A stretch of 64,000 nt of DNA from Kitasatospora albolonga (GTDB lineage: Bacteria; Actinomycetota; Actinomycetes; Streptomycetales; Streptomycetaceae), in assembly GCA_002082585.1 (NCBI GenBank), contig CP020563.1:6256001-6320000 (forward strand), in the 5' to 3' direction. Under the pieces are notes generated by a model. The model was given only the letters and a program-made list of their open reading frames with translations, was not told the origin of the DNA and did no database searches. The translations under genes were made by a program, and so were the position numbers. Of the stretch, positions 54,266 through 63,814 are shown one piece after another; the first letter of the stretch is position 1; the number at the start of each line of letters is the position of its first letter.

Positions 54266-57109
54266 ATGGCCTCACGTACGTCCGGCAAGGGTTCCCAGGG
54301 CACGGCGGGCACCGCGAAGCGCGTCGGCCGTACTCCGGGTCCGGCGAAGAAAGCCGCGCCCGCCAAGAAGACCGCCCCGAAGAAGTCGAGCGCGCCCGCG
54401 AAGAGGGCCCCCGCGAAGAAGGCGGCGGCCAAGCGGCCCGCGCCCAAGCCCGCACCGTCCCCCACCAACGGCGTCTACCGGCTGGTGCGCGCGATCTGGC
54501 TGGGCACGGCCCACGGCGTCGGTGCGGTGTTCCGCTCCATAGGGCGCGGTGCGAAGGGACTTGACCCCGCCCACCGCAAGGACGGCCTCGCGCTCCTGCT
54601 CCTCGGCCTCGCGCTGATCGTGGCCGCCGGCACCTGGTCCAACCTCCAGGGGCCGGTCGGCGACCTGGTGGAGATGCTGGTGACCGGGGCGTTCGGCCGG
54701 CTCGATCTGCTCGTGCCGATACTGCTCGGCGCGATGGCCGTCCGGCTGATCCTGTATCCGGAGCGGCCCGAGGCCAACGGCCGGATCGTCATCGGGCTCT
54801 CCGCCCTGGTCGTCGGCGTCCTCGGACAGGTCCACATCGCCTGCGGTTCGCCGGGCCGCGAGGACGGCACCGAGGCCATGCAGGACGCGGGCGGGCTGAT
54901 CGGCTGGGCCGCGTCCAAGCCGCTGGTCTTCATGACGGGCGAGGTGCTGGCCGTACCCCTGCTGGTGCTGCTCACCGTCTTCGGGCTGCTCGTCGTCACC
55001 GCGACCCCCGTCAACGCCATCCCGCGCCGACTGCGGCAGCTCGGCGTCCGCCTCGGCATCGTGGAACCGGCGTACGAGCCCGCCGAGGCGTACGAGGACG
55101 ACGACGAGCGCTACGACGAGCAGTGGCGCGAGGCGCTGCCCGCCGGGACGCGGCGCGGTTCCGCACGCCGTCAGGCCCCGGACACCGACGCCGTGTACGA
55201 CCACGACAGCGCCGAGGCGGAGGCCCTCACCAAGCGCCGGAGGCCCCGCCGCCCCGCCGCGCAGCCCGTCATGAACCGCCCCCTGGACGCCGTGGACGTC
55301 GCCGCGGCGGCGGCAGCCGCGCTCGACGGGGCCGTACTCAACGGGATGCCGCCCTCCCCGGTCGTCGCCGACCTCACCCAGGGCGTCTCGGTGGACCGGG
55401 ACCGCGAACGGACCGGCACGCCCGTGCCCGGGGCCCGGGAGCCGGGCCGGGACAGCGGCGTCGGCAAGGACCGGGAGACCGGCCGGGCGGGGGCCGCTGC
55501 CGCCACCGTGCCCGGTGACCCCGCTGGCGTACCCGATCTGACCAGAGCCGTACCCGATCTGACCAAGCCCGTGCCCGAGCGGACCGGGGACCTGCCCGCC
55601 CGCGCCGAGCAGCTCCAGCTCTCCGGCGACATCACGTACGCGCTGCCCTCGCTCGACCTGCTGGAGCGCGGCGGGCCCGGCAAGAGCCGCAGCGCCGCCA
55701 ACGACGCCGTCGTCGCCTCGCTCACCAACGTCTTCTCCGAGTTCAAGGTCGACGCCGTCGTCACCGGCTTCACCCGGGGCCCGACGGTCACCCGGTACGA
55801 GATCGAGCTCGGCCCCGCCGTGAAGGTCGAGAAGATCACGGCGCTCGCCAAGAACATCGCGTACGCCGTCGCCAGCCCCGACGTACGGATCATCTCGCCG
55901 ATCCCGGGGAAGTCCGCCGTCGGCATCGAGATCCCCAACTCCGACCGGGAGATGGTCAACCTCGGTGACGTCCTGCGCCTCGCGGACGCGGCCGAGGACG
56001 ACCACCCCATGCTCGTGGCGCTCGGCAAGAACGTCGAGGGCGGCTACGAGATGGCCAACCTGGCGAAGATGCCGCACGTCCTGGTGGCCGGTGCGACCGG
56101 CTCCGGGAAGTCCTCCTGCATCAACTGCCTGATCACCTCGATCATGGTGCGGGCCACCCCGGAGGACGTCCGGATGGTCCTGGTCGACCCCAAGCGCGTC
56201 GAGCTCACCGCGTACGAGGGCATCCCGCACCTGATCACCCCGATCATCACCAACCCCAAGAAGGCCGCCGAGGCGCTCCAGTGGGTCGTGCGGGAGATGG
56301 ACCTGCGCTACGACGACCTGGCCGCCTTCGGCTACCGGCACATCGACGACTTCAACCACGCCGTGCGCACCGGCAAGCTCAAGACGCCCGAGGGCAGCGA
56401 GCGGGAGCTCTCCCCGTACCCGTATCTCCTGGTGATCGTCGACGAGCTGGCCGACCTCATGATGGTCGCCCCGCGTGATGTGGAGGACTCGATCGTCCGC
56501 ATCACCCAGCTGGCCCGCGCCGCCGGAATCCACCTGGTGCTCGCCACCCAGCGTCCCTCGGTCGACGTGGTGACCGGCCTCATCAAGGCGAACGTGCCCT
56601 CCCGGCTCGCCTTCGCCACCTCCTCCCTCGCCGACAGCCGGGTCATCCTCGACCAGCCCGGCGCCGAGAAGCTCATCGGCAAGGGCGACGGCCTCTTCCT
56701 CCCGATGGGCGCCAACAAGCCCACCCGTATGCAGGGCGCCTTCGTCACCGAGGACGAGGTCGCGGCCGTCGTCCAGCACTGCAAGGACCAGATGGCCCCG
56801 GTCTTCCGGGACGACGTCGTGGTCGGTACGAAGCAGAAGAAGGAGATCGACGAGGACATCGGCGACGACCTCGACCTGCTCTGCCAGGCCGCCGAGCTGG
56901 TCGTCTCCACCCAGTTCGGGTCGACCTCGATGCTCCAGCGCAAGCTGCGCGTCGGCTTCGCGAAGGCGGGGCGGCTGATGGACCTCATGGAGTCCCGGAA
57001 CATCGTCGGACCCAGCGAGGGGTCCAAGGCGCGCGACGTCATGGTGAAACCGGACGAGCTCGACGGGGTGTTGGCCGTCATCCGCGGGGAATCCGCACCG
57101 CAGGGGTGA
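54266..57109 (+). CDS. ftsK: DNA translocase FtsK
   Basis: A 947-residue septal DNA pump. Lys/Ala/Pro-rich start (AKKAAPAKKTAPKKSSAPAK), four hydrophobic helices between about residues 105 and 250, a long disordered Arg/Asp/Pro linker, then alpha/beta motor with Walker A from residue 609 (GATGSGKSS) and Walker B LVIVDELADLMM, and the C-terminal gamma winged helix (LRVGFAKAGRLMDLME) that reads KOPS. It clears chromosomes from closing septa. The ATG at 54266 matches the basic start of relatives. Confidence 0.96.
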   Translation: MASRTSGKGSQGTAGTAKRVGRTPGPAKKAAPAKKTAPKKSSAPAKRAPAKKAAAKRPAPKPAPSPTNGVYRLVRAIWLGTAHGVGAVFRSIGRGAKGLDPAHRKDGLALLLLGLALIVAAGTWSNLQGPVGDLVEMLVTGAFGRLDLLVPILLGAMAVRLILYPERPEANGRIVIGLSALVVGVLGQVHIACGSPGREDGTEAMQDAGGLIGWAASKPLVFMTGEVLAVPLLVLLTVFGLLVVTATPVNAIPRRLRQLGVRLGIVEPAYEPAEAYEDDDERYDEQWREALPAGTRRGSARRQAPDTDAVYDHDSAEAEALTKRRRPRRPAAQPVMNRPLDAVDVAAAAAAALDGAVLNGMPPSPVVADLTQGVSVDRDRERTGTPVPGAREPGRDSGVGKDRETGRAGAAAATVPGDPAGVPDLTRAVPDLTKPVPERTGDLPARAEQLQLSGDITYALPSLDLLERGGPGKSRSAANDAVVASLTNVFSEFKVDAVVTGFTRGPTVTRYEIELGPAVKVEKITALAKNIAYAVASPDVRIISPIPGKSAVGIEIPNSDREMVNLGDVLRLADAAEDDHPMLVALGKNVEGGYEMANLAKMPHVLVAGATGSGKSSCINCLITSIMVRATPEDVRMVLVDPKRVELTAYEGIPHLITPIITNPKKAAEALQWVVREMDLRYDDLAAFGYRHIDDFNHAVRTGKLKTPEGSERELSPYPYLLVIVDELADLMMVAPRDVEDSIVRITQLARAAGIHLVLATQRPSVDVVTGLIKANVPSRLAFATSSLADSRVILDQPGAEKLIGKGDGLFLPMGANKPTRMQGAFVTEDEVAAVVQHCKDQMAPVFRDDVVVGTKQKKEIDEDIGDDLDLLCQAAELVVSTQFGSTSMLQRKLRVGFAKAGRLMDLMESRNIVGPSEGSKARDVMVKPDELDGVLAVIRGESAPQG

Positions 57110-57505
57110 CATCTGGTCGTGGTCCTTGACGGTGGCATCGGGTCCCGTATCCGCTGAGGGACCCGTACATCCATAGCGGTGACACCGGGGCCGTAAAGGT
57201 GAATCAGCCCGTAAAGGTTCTGTGGGCAACCGTTTCGTGCGGCCGTACGTCAAGTTGGAGGGAGGGGCGGATCGATGCTCCTCCCTCCCGCCCAGCCCGT
57301 TGTCCCCCACCCTGTTCGGCCCACTCCAGGTTGCCCAGTCCCCGATCGGGGCAGGGTCCCGCTCCCGCTCCGCCCGCGGAGAGGTCCGCGGGGCCGTCCG
57401 GCGAGCCCGATGGCGTACAAAGTCGTGCCTCCCGGTTGCCCCTCCCTTTCGTACCCCCCCTAGACTGAACATCCAGCAGGTGGCTCACGCTCGAAAGGCG
57501 CCCCC
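57110..57505. other. ftsK - rodZ-like intergenic region
   Basis: 396 bases with no supported gene. A weak 8-bp dyad (57139-57146 with 57158-57165) may end the ftsK transcript. The rest, with C/T-rich tracts, must hold the promoter of the next gene; none recognised. Confidence 0.4.
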
Positions 57506-58306
57506 GTGTCCATCGGCAACTCCCCCGAAGACGACCGGCCTTCGATCGGTCGTGCCCTTCAGCAGGCTCGTATCGCCGCAGGTCTGACGGTCGAGGAAGT
57601 CAGCAGCTCCACCCGGGTGCGCATCCCCATCGTGCACGCGATCGAGGAGGACGACTTCTCGCGCTGCGGCGGCGACGTCTACGCACGCGGCCACATCCGC
57701 AACATCGCCCGTGCCGTCGGCATCGACCCGGAACCCCTGGTCGAGCGGTACGACGGTGATCACGGCGGCCGTCCCGCACCGACCCCCGCGGCCCCGCTGT
57801 TCGAAGCGGAGCGCATCCGTTCCGAACCGCGTCGGCCCAACTGGACCGCGGCCATGGTCGCGGCCATCGTCGCCGTGATCGGCTTCGTCGGCTTCACCCT
57901 CTTCAACGGCGGCGACGACAAGCCCTCGAACACCGCCCAGGTCGCGGAGGGCTCCAAGCCCGACAAGACCGCGGCCAAACCCTCCACCACCAAGCCGGCC
58001 GCGCCCCCGGTGCCGTCCGAGAGTGCCATCGCCGCAGCCCCCCGGGACAAGGTGACGGTCAAGCTCGGCGCGAACCAGGGCAAGAGCTGGATCTCCGTCA
58101 AGGACCACAACGGTCGGCTGCTCTTCGACGGGCTGCTGCTCGAGGGTGAGTCCAAGACCTTCCAGGACAAGGAGCGCATCGACCTCGTCCTCGGCAACGC
58201 CGGGGCGATCGAGCTCTTCGTCAACGGGAAGAAGCTCCAGGACCGCTTCGAGCCGGGTCAGGTCGAGCGGCTCTCGTACACCAAGGGTGACCCCGAGGCC
58301 GGCTGA
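57506..58306 (+). CDS. RodZ-like helix-turn-helix / DUF4115 membrane protein
   Basis: A 266-residue protein: Cro/C1-type HTH_25 (about 12-80; [38 protein letters not shown]), linker, one membrane helix ([20 protein letters not shown], near 115-133), Lys/Pro/Ser-rich spacer and a C-terminal DUF4115 domain ([22 protein letters not shown]). RodZ links the cytoskeleton to wall synthesis in rods; the role in Streptomyces is less clear. GTG start at 57506; an ATG is absent. Confidence 0.9.
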   Translation: MSIGNSPEDDRPSIGRALQQARIAAGLTVEEVSSSTRVRIPIVHAIEEDDFSRCGGDVYARGHIRNIARAVGIDPEPLVERYDGDHGGRPAPTPAAPLFEAERIRSEPRRPNWTAAMVAAIVAVIGFVGFTLFNGGDDKPSNTAQVAEGSKPDKTAAKPSTTKPAAPPVPSESAIAAAPRDKVTVKLGANQGKSWISVKDHNGRLLFDGLLLEGESKTFQDKERIDLVLGNAGAIELFVNGKKLQDRFEPGQVERLSYTKGDPEAG

Positions 58307-58324
58307 CCCCGCACCTCCTCACCG

Positions 58325-58365
58325 CGCCGACGGGCGCCCGGCCTGATGCCGGGCGCCCGTCGGCG
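58325..58365 (+). terminator. Strong terminator after the RodZ-like gene
   Basis: A perfect 18-bp stem (58325-58342 with 58348-58365, loop CTGAT) followed by TTTCC. Confidence 0.85.
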
Positions 58366-58464
58366 TTTCCGGCGGGGCTCCCGCCTGTTACTCCCCGTAG
58401 CAGAGGAGAGCGCAGGCAACCCTGCACGGCGGGAGGGCCGCCGGGACAAAGTAGTCTTGAGTCC

Positions 58465-59946
58465 ATGCCCGAACGCCGTACCGTCGCCCTTGTCACTCTT
58501 GGCTGCGCCCGTAACGAGGTGGACTCGGAGGAGCTTGCAGGCCGCTTGGCAGCGGACGGCTGGGACCTCGTCGAGGATGCCTCCGACGCGGATGTCGCAG
58601 TCGTCAACACCTGTGGGTTCGTCGAAGCCGCCAAGAAGGACTCCGTCGACGCCCTGCTCGAAGCCAATGATCTCAAGGACCACGGCCGCACCCAGGCCGT
58701 GGTCGCCGTCGGCTGCATGGCCGAGCGCTACGGCAAGGACCTCGCCGAGGCCCTGCCGGAGGCGGACGGCGTCCTCGGGTTCGACGACTACGCCGACATC
58801 TCCGACCGGCTCCAGACCATCCTCAACGGCGGCATCCACGCCTCGCACACCCCGCGCGACCGCCGCAAGCTGCTGCCGATCAGCCCCGCCGAGCGCCAGT
58901 CCGCCGCCGTCTCCCTGCCGGGCCACGCCCAGGAGGCGCCCGCACCGGCCCCCGCGGACCTGCCGGAAGGCGTCGCCCCGGTCTCCGGACCGCGTGCCCC
59001 GCTGCGCCGCAGGCTCGGCACCAGCCCCGTCGCGTCGGTCAAGCTCGCCTCCGGCTGCGACCGCCGCTGCTCCTTCTGCGCCATCCCCTCCTTCCGCGGC
59101 TCCTTCATCTCCCGCCGCCCCTCGGACGTGCTCCAGGAGACCCGCTGGCTGGCCGAGCAGGGCGTCAAGGAGGTCATGCTCGTCTCCGAGAACAACACCT
59201 CCTACGGCAAGGACCTCGGCGACATCCGCCTGCTGGAGACCCTGCTGCCCGAGCTGGCCGACGTGGACGGCATCGAGCGCGTCCGCGTCAGCTACCTCCA
59301 GCCCGCCGAGATGCGCCCCGGCCTCATCGACGTCCTCACCTCGACGCCGAAGGTCGCCCCGTACTTCGACCTCTCCTTCCAGCACTCCGCCCCCGGCGTG
59401 CTGCGCGCGATGCGCCGCTTCGGTGACACCGACCGCTTCCTGGAGCTGCTGGACACCATCCGGAGCAAGGCCCCCGAGGCCGGCGCGCGCTCCAACTTCA
59501 TCGTCGGCTTCCCCGGCGAGACCGAGGCCGACCTCGCCGAGCTGGAACGCTTCCTCACCGGCGCCCGCCTCGACGCCATCGGCGTCTTCGGCTACTCCGA
59601 CGAGGAGGGCACCGAGGCCCTCGGCTACGAGAACAAGCTCGACGCCGACACCATCGCCGAGCGCCTCGCCCACATCTCCCAGCTGGCCGAGGAGCTGACC
59701 TCGCAGCGCGCCGAGGAGCGCGTCGGGGAGACCCTCCAGGTGCTCGTGGAGTCCGTCGAGTCGGACGAGGACGGCGAGGTCGCGATCGGCCGCGCCGCAC
59801 ACCAGGCCCCCGAAACGGACGGCCAGGTGGTCTTCACCACACGCGAGGGACTCGTGCCGGGCCGTATGGTCGAGGCAAAGGCAGTGGGCACCGAGGGCGT
59901 GGACCTGGTGGCCGAACACCACGAGCTTGCGGAGGCAGCCAGATGA
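58465..59946 (+). CDS. rimO: Ribosomal protein S12 methylthiotransferase RimO
   Basis: A 493-residue radical SAM enzyme that adds a methylthio group to an Asp of ribosomal protein S12. N-terminal UPF0004 domain with cluster Cys14, Cys50 and Cys84; radical SAM motif C198-DRR-C202-SF-C205; C-terminal TRAM domain ([26 protein letters not shown]). A ~45-residue Pro/Ala-rich insert separates the first two domains, longer than in E. coli. Stop overlaps pgsA as ATGA. Confidence 0.96.
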   Translation: MPERRTVALVTLGCARNEVDSEELAGRLAADGWDLVEDASDADVAVVNTCGFVEAAKKDSVDALLEANDLKDHGRTQAVVAVGCMAERYGKDLAEALPEADGVLGFDDYADISDRLQTILNGGIHASHTPRDRRKLLPISPAERQSAAVSLPGHAQEAPAPAPADLPEGVAPVSGPRAPLRRRLGTSPVASVKLASGCDRRCSFCAIPSFRGSFISRRPSDVLQETRWLAEQGVKEVMLVSENNTSYGKDLGDIRLLETLLPELADVDGIERVRVSYLQPAEMRPGLIDVLTSTPKVAPYFDLSFQHSAPGVLRAMRRFGDTDRFLELLDTIRSKAPEAGARSNFIVGFPGETEADLAELERFLTGARLDAIGVFGYSDEEGTEALGYENKLDADTIAERLAHISQLAEELTSQRAEERVGETLQVLVESVESDEDGEVAIGRAAHQAPETDGQVVFTTREGLVPGRMVEAKAVGTEGVDLVAEHHELAEAAR

Positions 59947-60872
59947 CGGGAGTCCCGGCAGCCGCGACAGGCGGTCCCGGCGCGAAGCCGGTCCGCGGCG
60001 GCAAGCTGGGCACCGCGGCCGTCAACCAGGCCAGCCTGTGGAACATCGCGAACATCCTGACCATGGTGCGGCTGCTGCTCGTGCCCGGCTTCGTCCTGCT
60101 GCTGTTCCACAACGGCGGGTACGACCCGGCCTGGCGCTCCTTCGCCTGGGCGGCCTTCGCCATCGCCATGATCACCGACCTCTTCGACGGTCATCTGGCC
60201 CGGACGTACAACCTGGTCACGGACTTCGGGAAGATCGCCGACCCGATCGCCGACAAAGCGATCATGGGTGCCGCGCTGATCTCCCTGTCGATTCTGGGCG
60301 ATCTCCCGTGGTGGATCACCGGGGTGATCCTCGCCCGTGAGCTGGGCATCACGCTGATGCGGTTCTGGGTGATCCGGCACGCGGTGATCCCGGCCAGCCG
60401 GGGCGGAAAGCTGAAGACCCTGGCCCAGGGCACGGCGGCCGGAATGTACGTCCTGATGCTCACGGGGCCGCTGGCCACCCTGCGGTTCTGGGTGATGATG
60501 GTGGCCGTCGTCCTGACGGTCGTGACCGGGCTCGACTACGTACGCCAGGCCGTCGTCCTGAGGCGCAGGAGCCTCGCCGCCGAGCGCGCGGCGGTGGGCC
60601 GGACCACGGAGGCGCTCCAGGAGGCGGCGGGGTCGCCCGGGGCGGCTGGTGGTTCCGGGGCCGGTGGTGCTTCCGGTGTTGCCGGTGGTGCCGCTGGAGG
60701 GGTTTCCTCCGGTGTGGGTGGTGCTGCTGGTGGGTCCGGTGTCGGTGTTACGGATGCTGATGCCGGTGTCACGGGTGTGGGGGTTACGGGGGCGACCGCG
60801 GGTCTCCCCGGAGGTCCGGCGCCGACGGGGCCGGCCGTGAGTGCGCGCGACGGCGCGGAGGCCGAGCGGTGA
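59943..60872 (+). CDS. pgsA: CDP-diacylglycerol-glycerol-3-phosphate phosphatidyltransferase
   Basis: A 309-residue membrane enzyme making phosphatidylglycerol phosphate. Full CDP-alcohol phosphotransferase motif D79-x2-D82-G83-x2-A86-R87-x8-G96-x3-D100-x3-D104 ([25 protein letters not shown]) and about five helices. After the last helix comes an unusual ~85-residue low-complexity Gly/Val/Ala/Ser tail. Overlaps rimO (ATGA) and cinA (GTGA). Confidence 0.94.
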   Translation: MTGVPAAATGGPGAKPVRGGKLGTAAVNQASLWNIANILTMVRLLLVPGFVLLLFHNGGYDPAWRSFAWAAFAIAMITDLFDGHLARTYNLVTDFGKIADPIADKAIMGAALISLSILGDLPWWITGVILARELGITLMRFWVIRHAVIPASRGGKLKTLAQGTAAGMYVLMLTGPLATLRFWVMMVAVVLTVVTGLDYVRQAVVLRRRSLAAERAAVGRTTEALQEAAGSPGAAGGSGAGGASGVAGGAAGGVSSGVGGAAGGSGVGVTDADAGVTGVGVTGATAGLPGGPAPTGPAVSARDGAEAER

Positions 60873-61378
60873 CAGCCGCTGCCCGGGTGCTGGGGCGGCT
60901 CGGTGAGCTCGGGGAGACGCTCGCCGTCGCCGAATCACTGACGGGCGGCCTGGTGGCGGCCGAACTGACTTCCGTACCCGGAGCCTCGCGGTCCTTCCTG
61001 GGCTCGGTGACGGCGTATGCCACGCCCCTCAAGGGAGAGATCCTGGGCGTGGACACGGACCTCCTGACGCAGCGCGGCGCGGTCGATCCCGAGGTCGCGC
61101 GGCAGATGGCGGCCGGTGTGCGGCGCGCGCTCGGCGCGGACTGGGGCATCTCCACGACCGGCGTCGCGGGCCCGGAACCGCAGGACGGACAGCCCGTCGG
61201 AACGGTCTACGTTGCCGTTGCGGGACCTTCCGGCGTCGAGAAAGTGTCCGCACTGCGGTTGAATGGTTCGAGGGCGGACATCCGTAGAGAGAGTGTACGA
61301 AGCGCCCTCGATCTGCTCGTGAGCGAACTCGGTGGAAATGCGCGGGCACAGGATACGGAACAGATCGGGGGGAATTGA
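60869..61378 (+). CDS. cinA: CinA C-terminal-type nicotinamide-nucleotide amidase
   Basis: A 169-residue stand-alone CinA C-terminal domain (PncC amidase), recycling NMN to nicotinate mononucleotide. Visible motifs: AVAESLTGGLVAAELTSVPGASRSFLGS, GVAGPEPQDGQPVGTVYVAV. The N-terminal molybdopterin-like domain of full-length CinA is absent, as usual in actinobacteria. GTG start overlapping the pgsA stop. Confidence 0.93.
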   Translation: MTAAARVLGRLGELGETLAVAESLTGGLVAAELTSVPGASRSFLGSVTAYATPLKGEILGVDTDLLTQRGAVDPEVARQMAAGVRRALGADWGISTTGVAGPEPQDGQPVGTVYVAVAGPSGVEKVSALRLNGSRADIRRESVRSALDLLVSELGGNARAQDTEQIGGN

Positions 61379-61487
61379 TGTTTGCAGCCCTGAGTGAACA
61401 CGACATCGCTCCCCGCACGGCCGCAGCACAAGGCGGTACGGTAGGGCGTGAAGGATGCGGCTACGCGGTCCGAGGAGGGAGCCACCG

Positions 61488-61871
61488 ATGATTCTGCTCC
61501 GTCGCCTGTTGGGTGACGTGCTGCGTCGGCAGCGCCAGCGCCAAGGCCGTACTCTGCGCGAAGTCTCCTCGTCCGCCCGGGTCTCGCTCGGTTATCTGTC
61601 CGAGGTGGAGCGGGGGCAGAAGGAGGCATCCTCCGAGCTGCTCTCCGCGATTTGCGACGCGCTTGACGTACGGATGTCCGAGCTCATGCGGGAAGTGAGC
61701 GACGAGCTCTCGCTCGCTGAGCTGGCCGAGTCGGCAGCTGCCAGTGATCCGGTCCCAGTACCGGTTCGTCCCATGCTCAATTCCGTCTCCGTCTCGTCGG
61801 TCGCAGGAGTGCCGTCGGGACGGGTGACCATCAAGGCGCCCGCGGAAGCGGTGGACGTCGTCGCCGCCTGA
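61488..61871 (+). CDS. clgR: ClgR-type XRE transcriptional regulator
   Basis: A 127-residue regulator with an HTH at about residues 20-75 ([35 protein letters not shown]), then an acidic/hydrophobic tail ending in VDVVAA, a C-terminal Ala-Ala typical of Clp substrates. ClgR activates clpP and lon in actinobacteria and is itself degraded by ClpP; position after pgsA-cinA is conserved. ATG chosen for GAGGAGGGA upstream. Confidence 0.9.
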   Translation: MILLRRLLGDVLRRQRQRQGRTLREVSSSARVSLGYLSEVERGQKEASSELLSAICDALDVRMSELMREVSDELSLAELAESAAASDPVPVPVRPMLNSVSVSSVAGVPSGRVTIKAPAEAVDVVAA

Positions 61872-61900
61872 TCCATCACGCGGCACCGTGCTCGACCGGA

Positions 61901-61934
61901 GTCCCGGTCGGCCCCCACAGGGGTCGGCCGGGAC
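61901..61934 (+). terminator. Terminator of clgR
   Basis: A 15-bp stem with two G-U pairs (61901-61915 with 61920-61934, loop CACA) followed by TTTCGTTTTCC. Confidence 0.8.
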
Positions 61935-62105
61935 TTTCGTTTTCCGTGCGGGCGGTGTGTGTGAGGCGCCGGAGAGCGGGCAGACGGAGGTTGAGGCCAA
62001 CATGACTGTTTTGTTTCATTTGTGCCATCGTGGGTGGTGCGCCGAAACGGTCAGCGAAACGCCTGACGACGGTCAGCAGTACGCCTGACGGATGGGAGTG
62101 TTTGC

Positions 62106-62576
62106 ATGTCTGTGGTGAAGAGCCCACTGTCCGAGAGCGACCTCAAGCTCGTCGGAGAAGCGCTGCAGGGCGCGCTGGTCGATCTGGTCGACCTCTCCCT
62201 CGTGGCGAAGCAGGTCCACTGGAACGTGGTCGGCCCGCGCTTCCGGTCCGTGCACCTCCAGCTCGACGACGTGGTCGTCACGGCCCGGCAGCACTCCGAC
62301 ACGGTCGCCGAGCGCGCCTCGGCGATCGGGGTCAACCCGGACGGCCGCTCCGCGACCGTGGCCAAGGAGACCGCCATCCGGTCCGTCCCCGAGGGCTGGA
62401 TCAAGGACACCGACGCCGTGAAGGCGCTCGTGGACGCCCTGGGTGTGGTCATCGGCCGGATGCGGGAGCGCATCGAGGTGACCGACGAGCCGGACCCCAT
62501 CACCCAGGACATCCTGATCTCACTGACGGCAGACCTCGAAAAGCACGCCTGGATGTTCCAGGCCGAGTCTGCATGA
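62106..62576 (+). CDS. Dps-family ferritin-like DNA-protection protein
   Basis: A 156-residue four-helix protein. All five ferroxidase-site residues are in register: His38 (VHWNVVGPRF), His50, Asp54, Asp65 and Glu69 (HSDTVAER). It should oxidise and store iron and protect the nucleoid. The short N terminus lacks the Lys-rich DNA-binding tail. By position it corresponds to one of the S. coelicolor Dps proteins (DpsB, from memory). ATG at 62106; spacing to GGATGGGAG is adequate. Confidence 0.93.
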   Translation: MSVVKSPLSESDLKLVGEALQGALVDLVDLSLVAKQVHWNVVGPRFRSVHLQLDDVVVTARQHSDTVAERASAIGVNPDGRSATVAKETAIRSVPEGWIKDTDAVKALVDALGVVIGRMRERIEVTDEPDPITQDILISLTADLEKHAWMFQAESA

Positions 62577-62672
62577 CCAGGTCAAGGGGCTAGGGCGGGT
62601 CTGACCTGGGAACTAACACATCCCGTGGCATCCCGAGACGTCCGGAGGTAGCCCGTAGTCATACGGAAGAAC

Positions 62673-62802
62673 TCCGGAATCCGGACCCCGACCGGAAGGA
62701 TTCCGGAACGCGATCCGGCCCCTGACCACTGGAACAACACAGCACGACGTCACAGAAAGAAGCCCGGCCCGGCACCCGCGAGATGGGGTGCCGGGCCGGG
62801 CT
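62673..62802. terminator. Two hairpins after dps
   Basis: TCCGGAATCC (62673-62682) pairs with GGATTCCGGA (62698-62707). A stronger 17-bp perfect stem joins 62761-62777 and 62786-62802. No gene lies in the 292-base gap; the second is probably the main terminator. Confidence 0.7.
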
Positions 62803-62868
62803 GTGTGCGCGGTCAAAAAGCGACCGTTTAGGTACTGACTCATGATCATTCGCGATCAACGGTGAGCT

Positions 62869-63171
62869 GTGCCCCTCCGAAGAACAGCGCCACCCACCTG
62901 GGCCATCGACCGCCGCCGCCTCCTCGGTATCCGAATCGCCGAAGCCCGCCGCGCAGCCGCCCTCTCTCAAGAGCAACTCGGCGACCTCGTTGGCGTCGAG
63001 CGCCGTACCATCCAGCGGTACGAAGCCGGGAACCGCGACCCCAGATACACCGACCTTCTCCTCATCGCGCGAGCCTTAGGGGCGCCGCTCGCCGAGCTTG
63101 TACGGGAGGAGGAGCGGCCCCCGCTCCGGCGCGAGGAGCAGGGGCCGCCGTCAGGCCCGCCCGCACCGTGA
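62869..63171 (+). CDS. XRE-family transcriptional regulator
   Basis: A 100-residue protein with a Cro/C1 HTH at about residues 18-75 (LGIRIAEARRAAALSQEQLG, DLVGVERRTIQRYEAGNRDP, LLLIARALGAPLAELV), then a charged/Pro-rich tail. GTG start at 62869 is tentative; GGTGAG lies just upstream. A TGATC...GATCA dyad at about 62841-62856 may be its operator. It is convergent with a tiny-ORF operon of unknown function. Confidence 0.82.
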   Translation: MPLRRTAPPTWAIDRRRLLGIRIAEARRAAALSQEQLGDLVGVERRTIQRYEAGNRDPRYTDLLLIARALGAPLAELVREEERPPLRREEQGPPSGPPAP

Positions 63172-63202
63172 CCACCGCCGGTCTCCGGTACGGGCAGGAG
63201 CA

Positions 63203-63364
63203 TCACCAGCCGCGGCCCACCGGATACGGGGCCGGGCTGGACCGGGGGCGCCGGCACAGCACACGGTGCACGATCGCCGTACCACCGCCCCCGGACCCGG
63301 CGTGGACGGGGAGGCGCTCCTCCTGACCCGGCAAGATCGGCCGGTCGCAGCGCGCACACCTCAT
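63203..63364 (-). CDS. Tiny cysteine-pair protein (53 aa), third in operon
   Basis: MRCARCDRPILPGQEERLP opens with a C-x2-C pair and HRVLC lies further on, a zinc-ribbon-like layout. The ATG overlaps the upstream stop (ATGA), which supports it being a gene. Function unknown; relatives are common around accessory regions of Streptomyces. Confidence 0.65.
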   Translation of the reverse strand: MRCARCDRPILPGQEERLPVHAGSGGGGTAIVHRVLCRRPRSSPAPYPVGRGW

Positions 63365-63507
63365 CGGCGTGCCTCCCGCCAGGCGCGGCCGAGCCGTACG
63401 GCCGTCGGGCACGAAGCGCCCGCCCTGCACGTCGCACAGGTGGTGGTGTGCCCTATCCACGCCCGGTACGCCACGTCGCCGGTCGGCTCGACCCTGATCG
63501 TCTTCAC
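63361..63507 (-). CDS. Tiny protein (48 aa) with C-x2-C...C, second in operon
   Basis: Starts at a GTG at 63507 overlapping the upstream stop (GTGA). Contains DVAYRAWIGHTTTCATCRAG then CPTAVRLGRAWREARR. The overlaps on both ends and the Cys spacing support it; function unknown. Confidence 0.65.
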   Translation of the reverse strand: MKTIRVEPTGDVAYRAWIGHTTTCATCRAGASCPTAVRLGRAWREARR

Positions 63508-63713
63508 GGGCGGTGCCCCTTCCAGCAGGTGTTGCAGCAGCGGGGAAACCAGCGGACGGCCGACCCGAACACGGTGAGCAGGCGAGGTCCGAGGTCCCGG
63601 GCGGCGGCGTTGCTGAGCGGTGCCGCGCACCACACGCAGTTCGCCCCGCGCTGCTGCTCGGCTGACAACGACTCGGGATCGGGCAGGGGTAACTCGGGCG
63701 CAGGCGCGGTCAT
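63504..63713 (-). CDS. Tiny zinc-ribbon-like protein (69 aa), first in operon
   Basis: Acidic Pro/Glu N terminus, then C-x2-C (ANCVWCAAPLS) and CCNTCW near the end: a four-Cys zinc ribbon. The ATG at 63713 has GGAG seven bases upstream. Its stop overlaps the next start. Confidence 0.65.
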   Translation of the reverse strand: MTAPAPELPLPDPESLSAEQQRGANCVWCAAPLSNAAARDLGPRLLTVFGSAVRWFPRCCNTCWKGHRP

Positions 63714-63764
63714 GGTCGGCTCCATGTCAGTGGCTGGTGACCACATGGTGGAGCCATGGGAAAG

Positions 63765-63796
63765 CCCCGACTATCACCATCCCGTGATAGTCGGGG
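63765..63796. terminator. Terminator of the leftward gene at the right edge
   Basis: CCCCGACTATCAC (63765-63777) pairs perfectly with 63784-63796; loop CATCCC. It lies 19 bases past the stop of the partial gene. Confidence 0.75.
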
Positions 63797-63814
63797 CCAA
63801 GGGTTCACCCAGGG

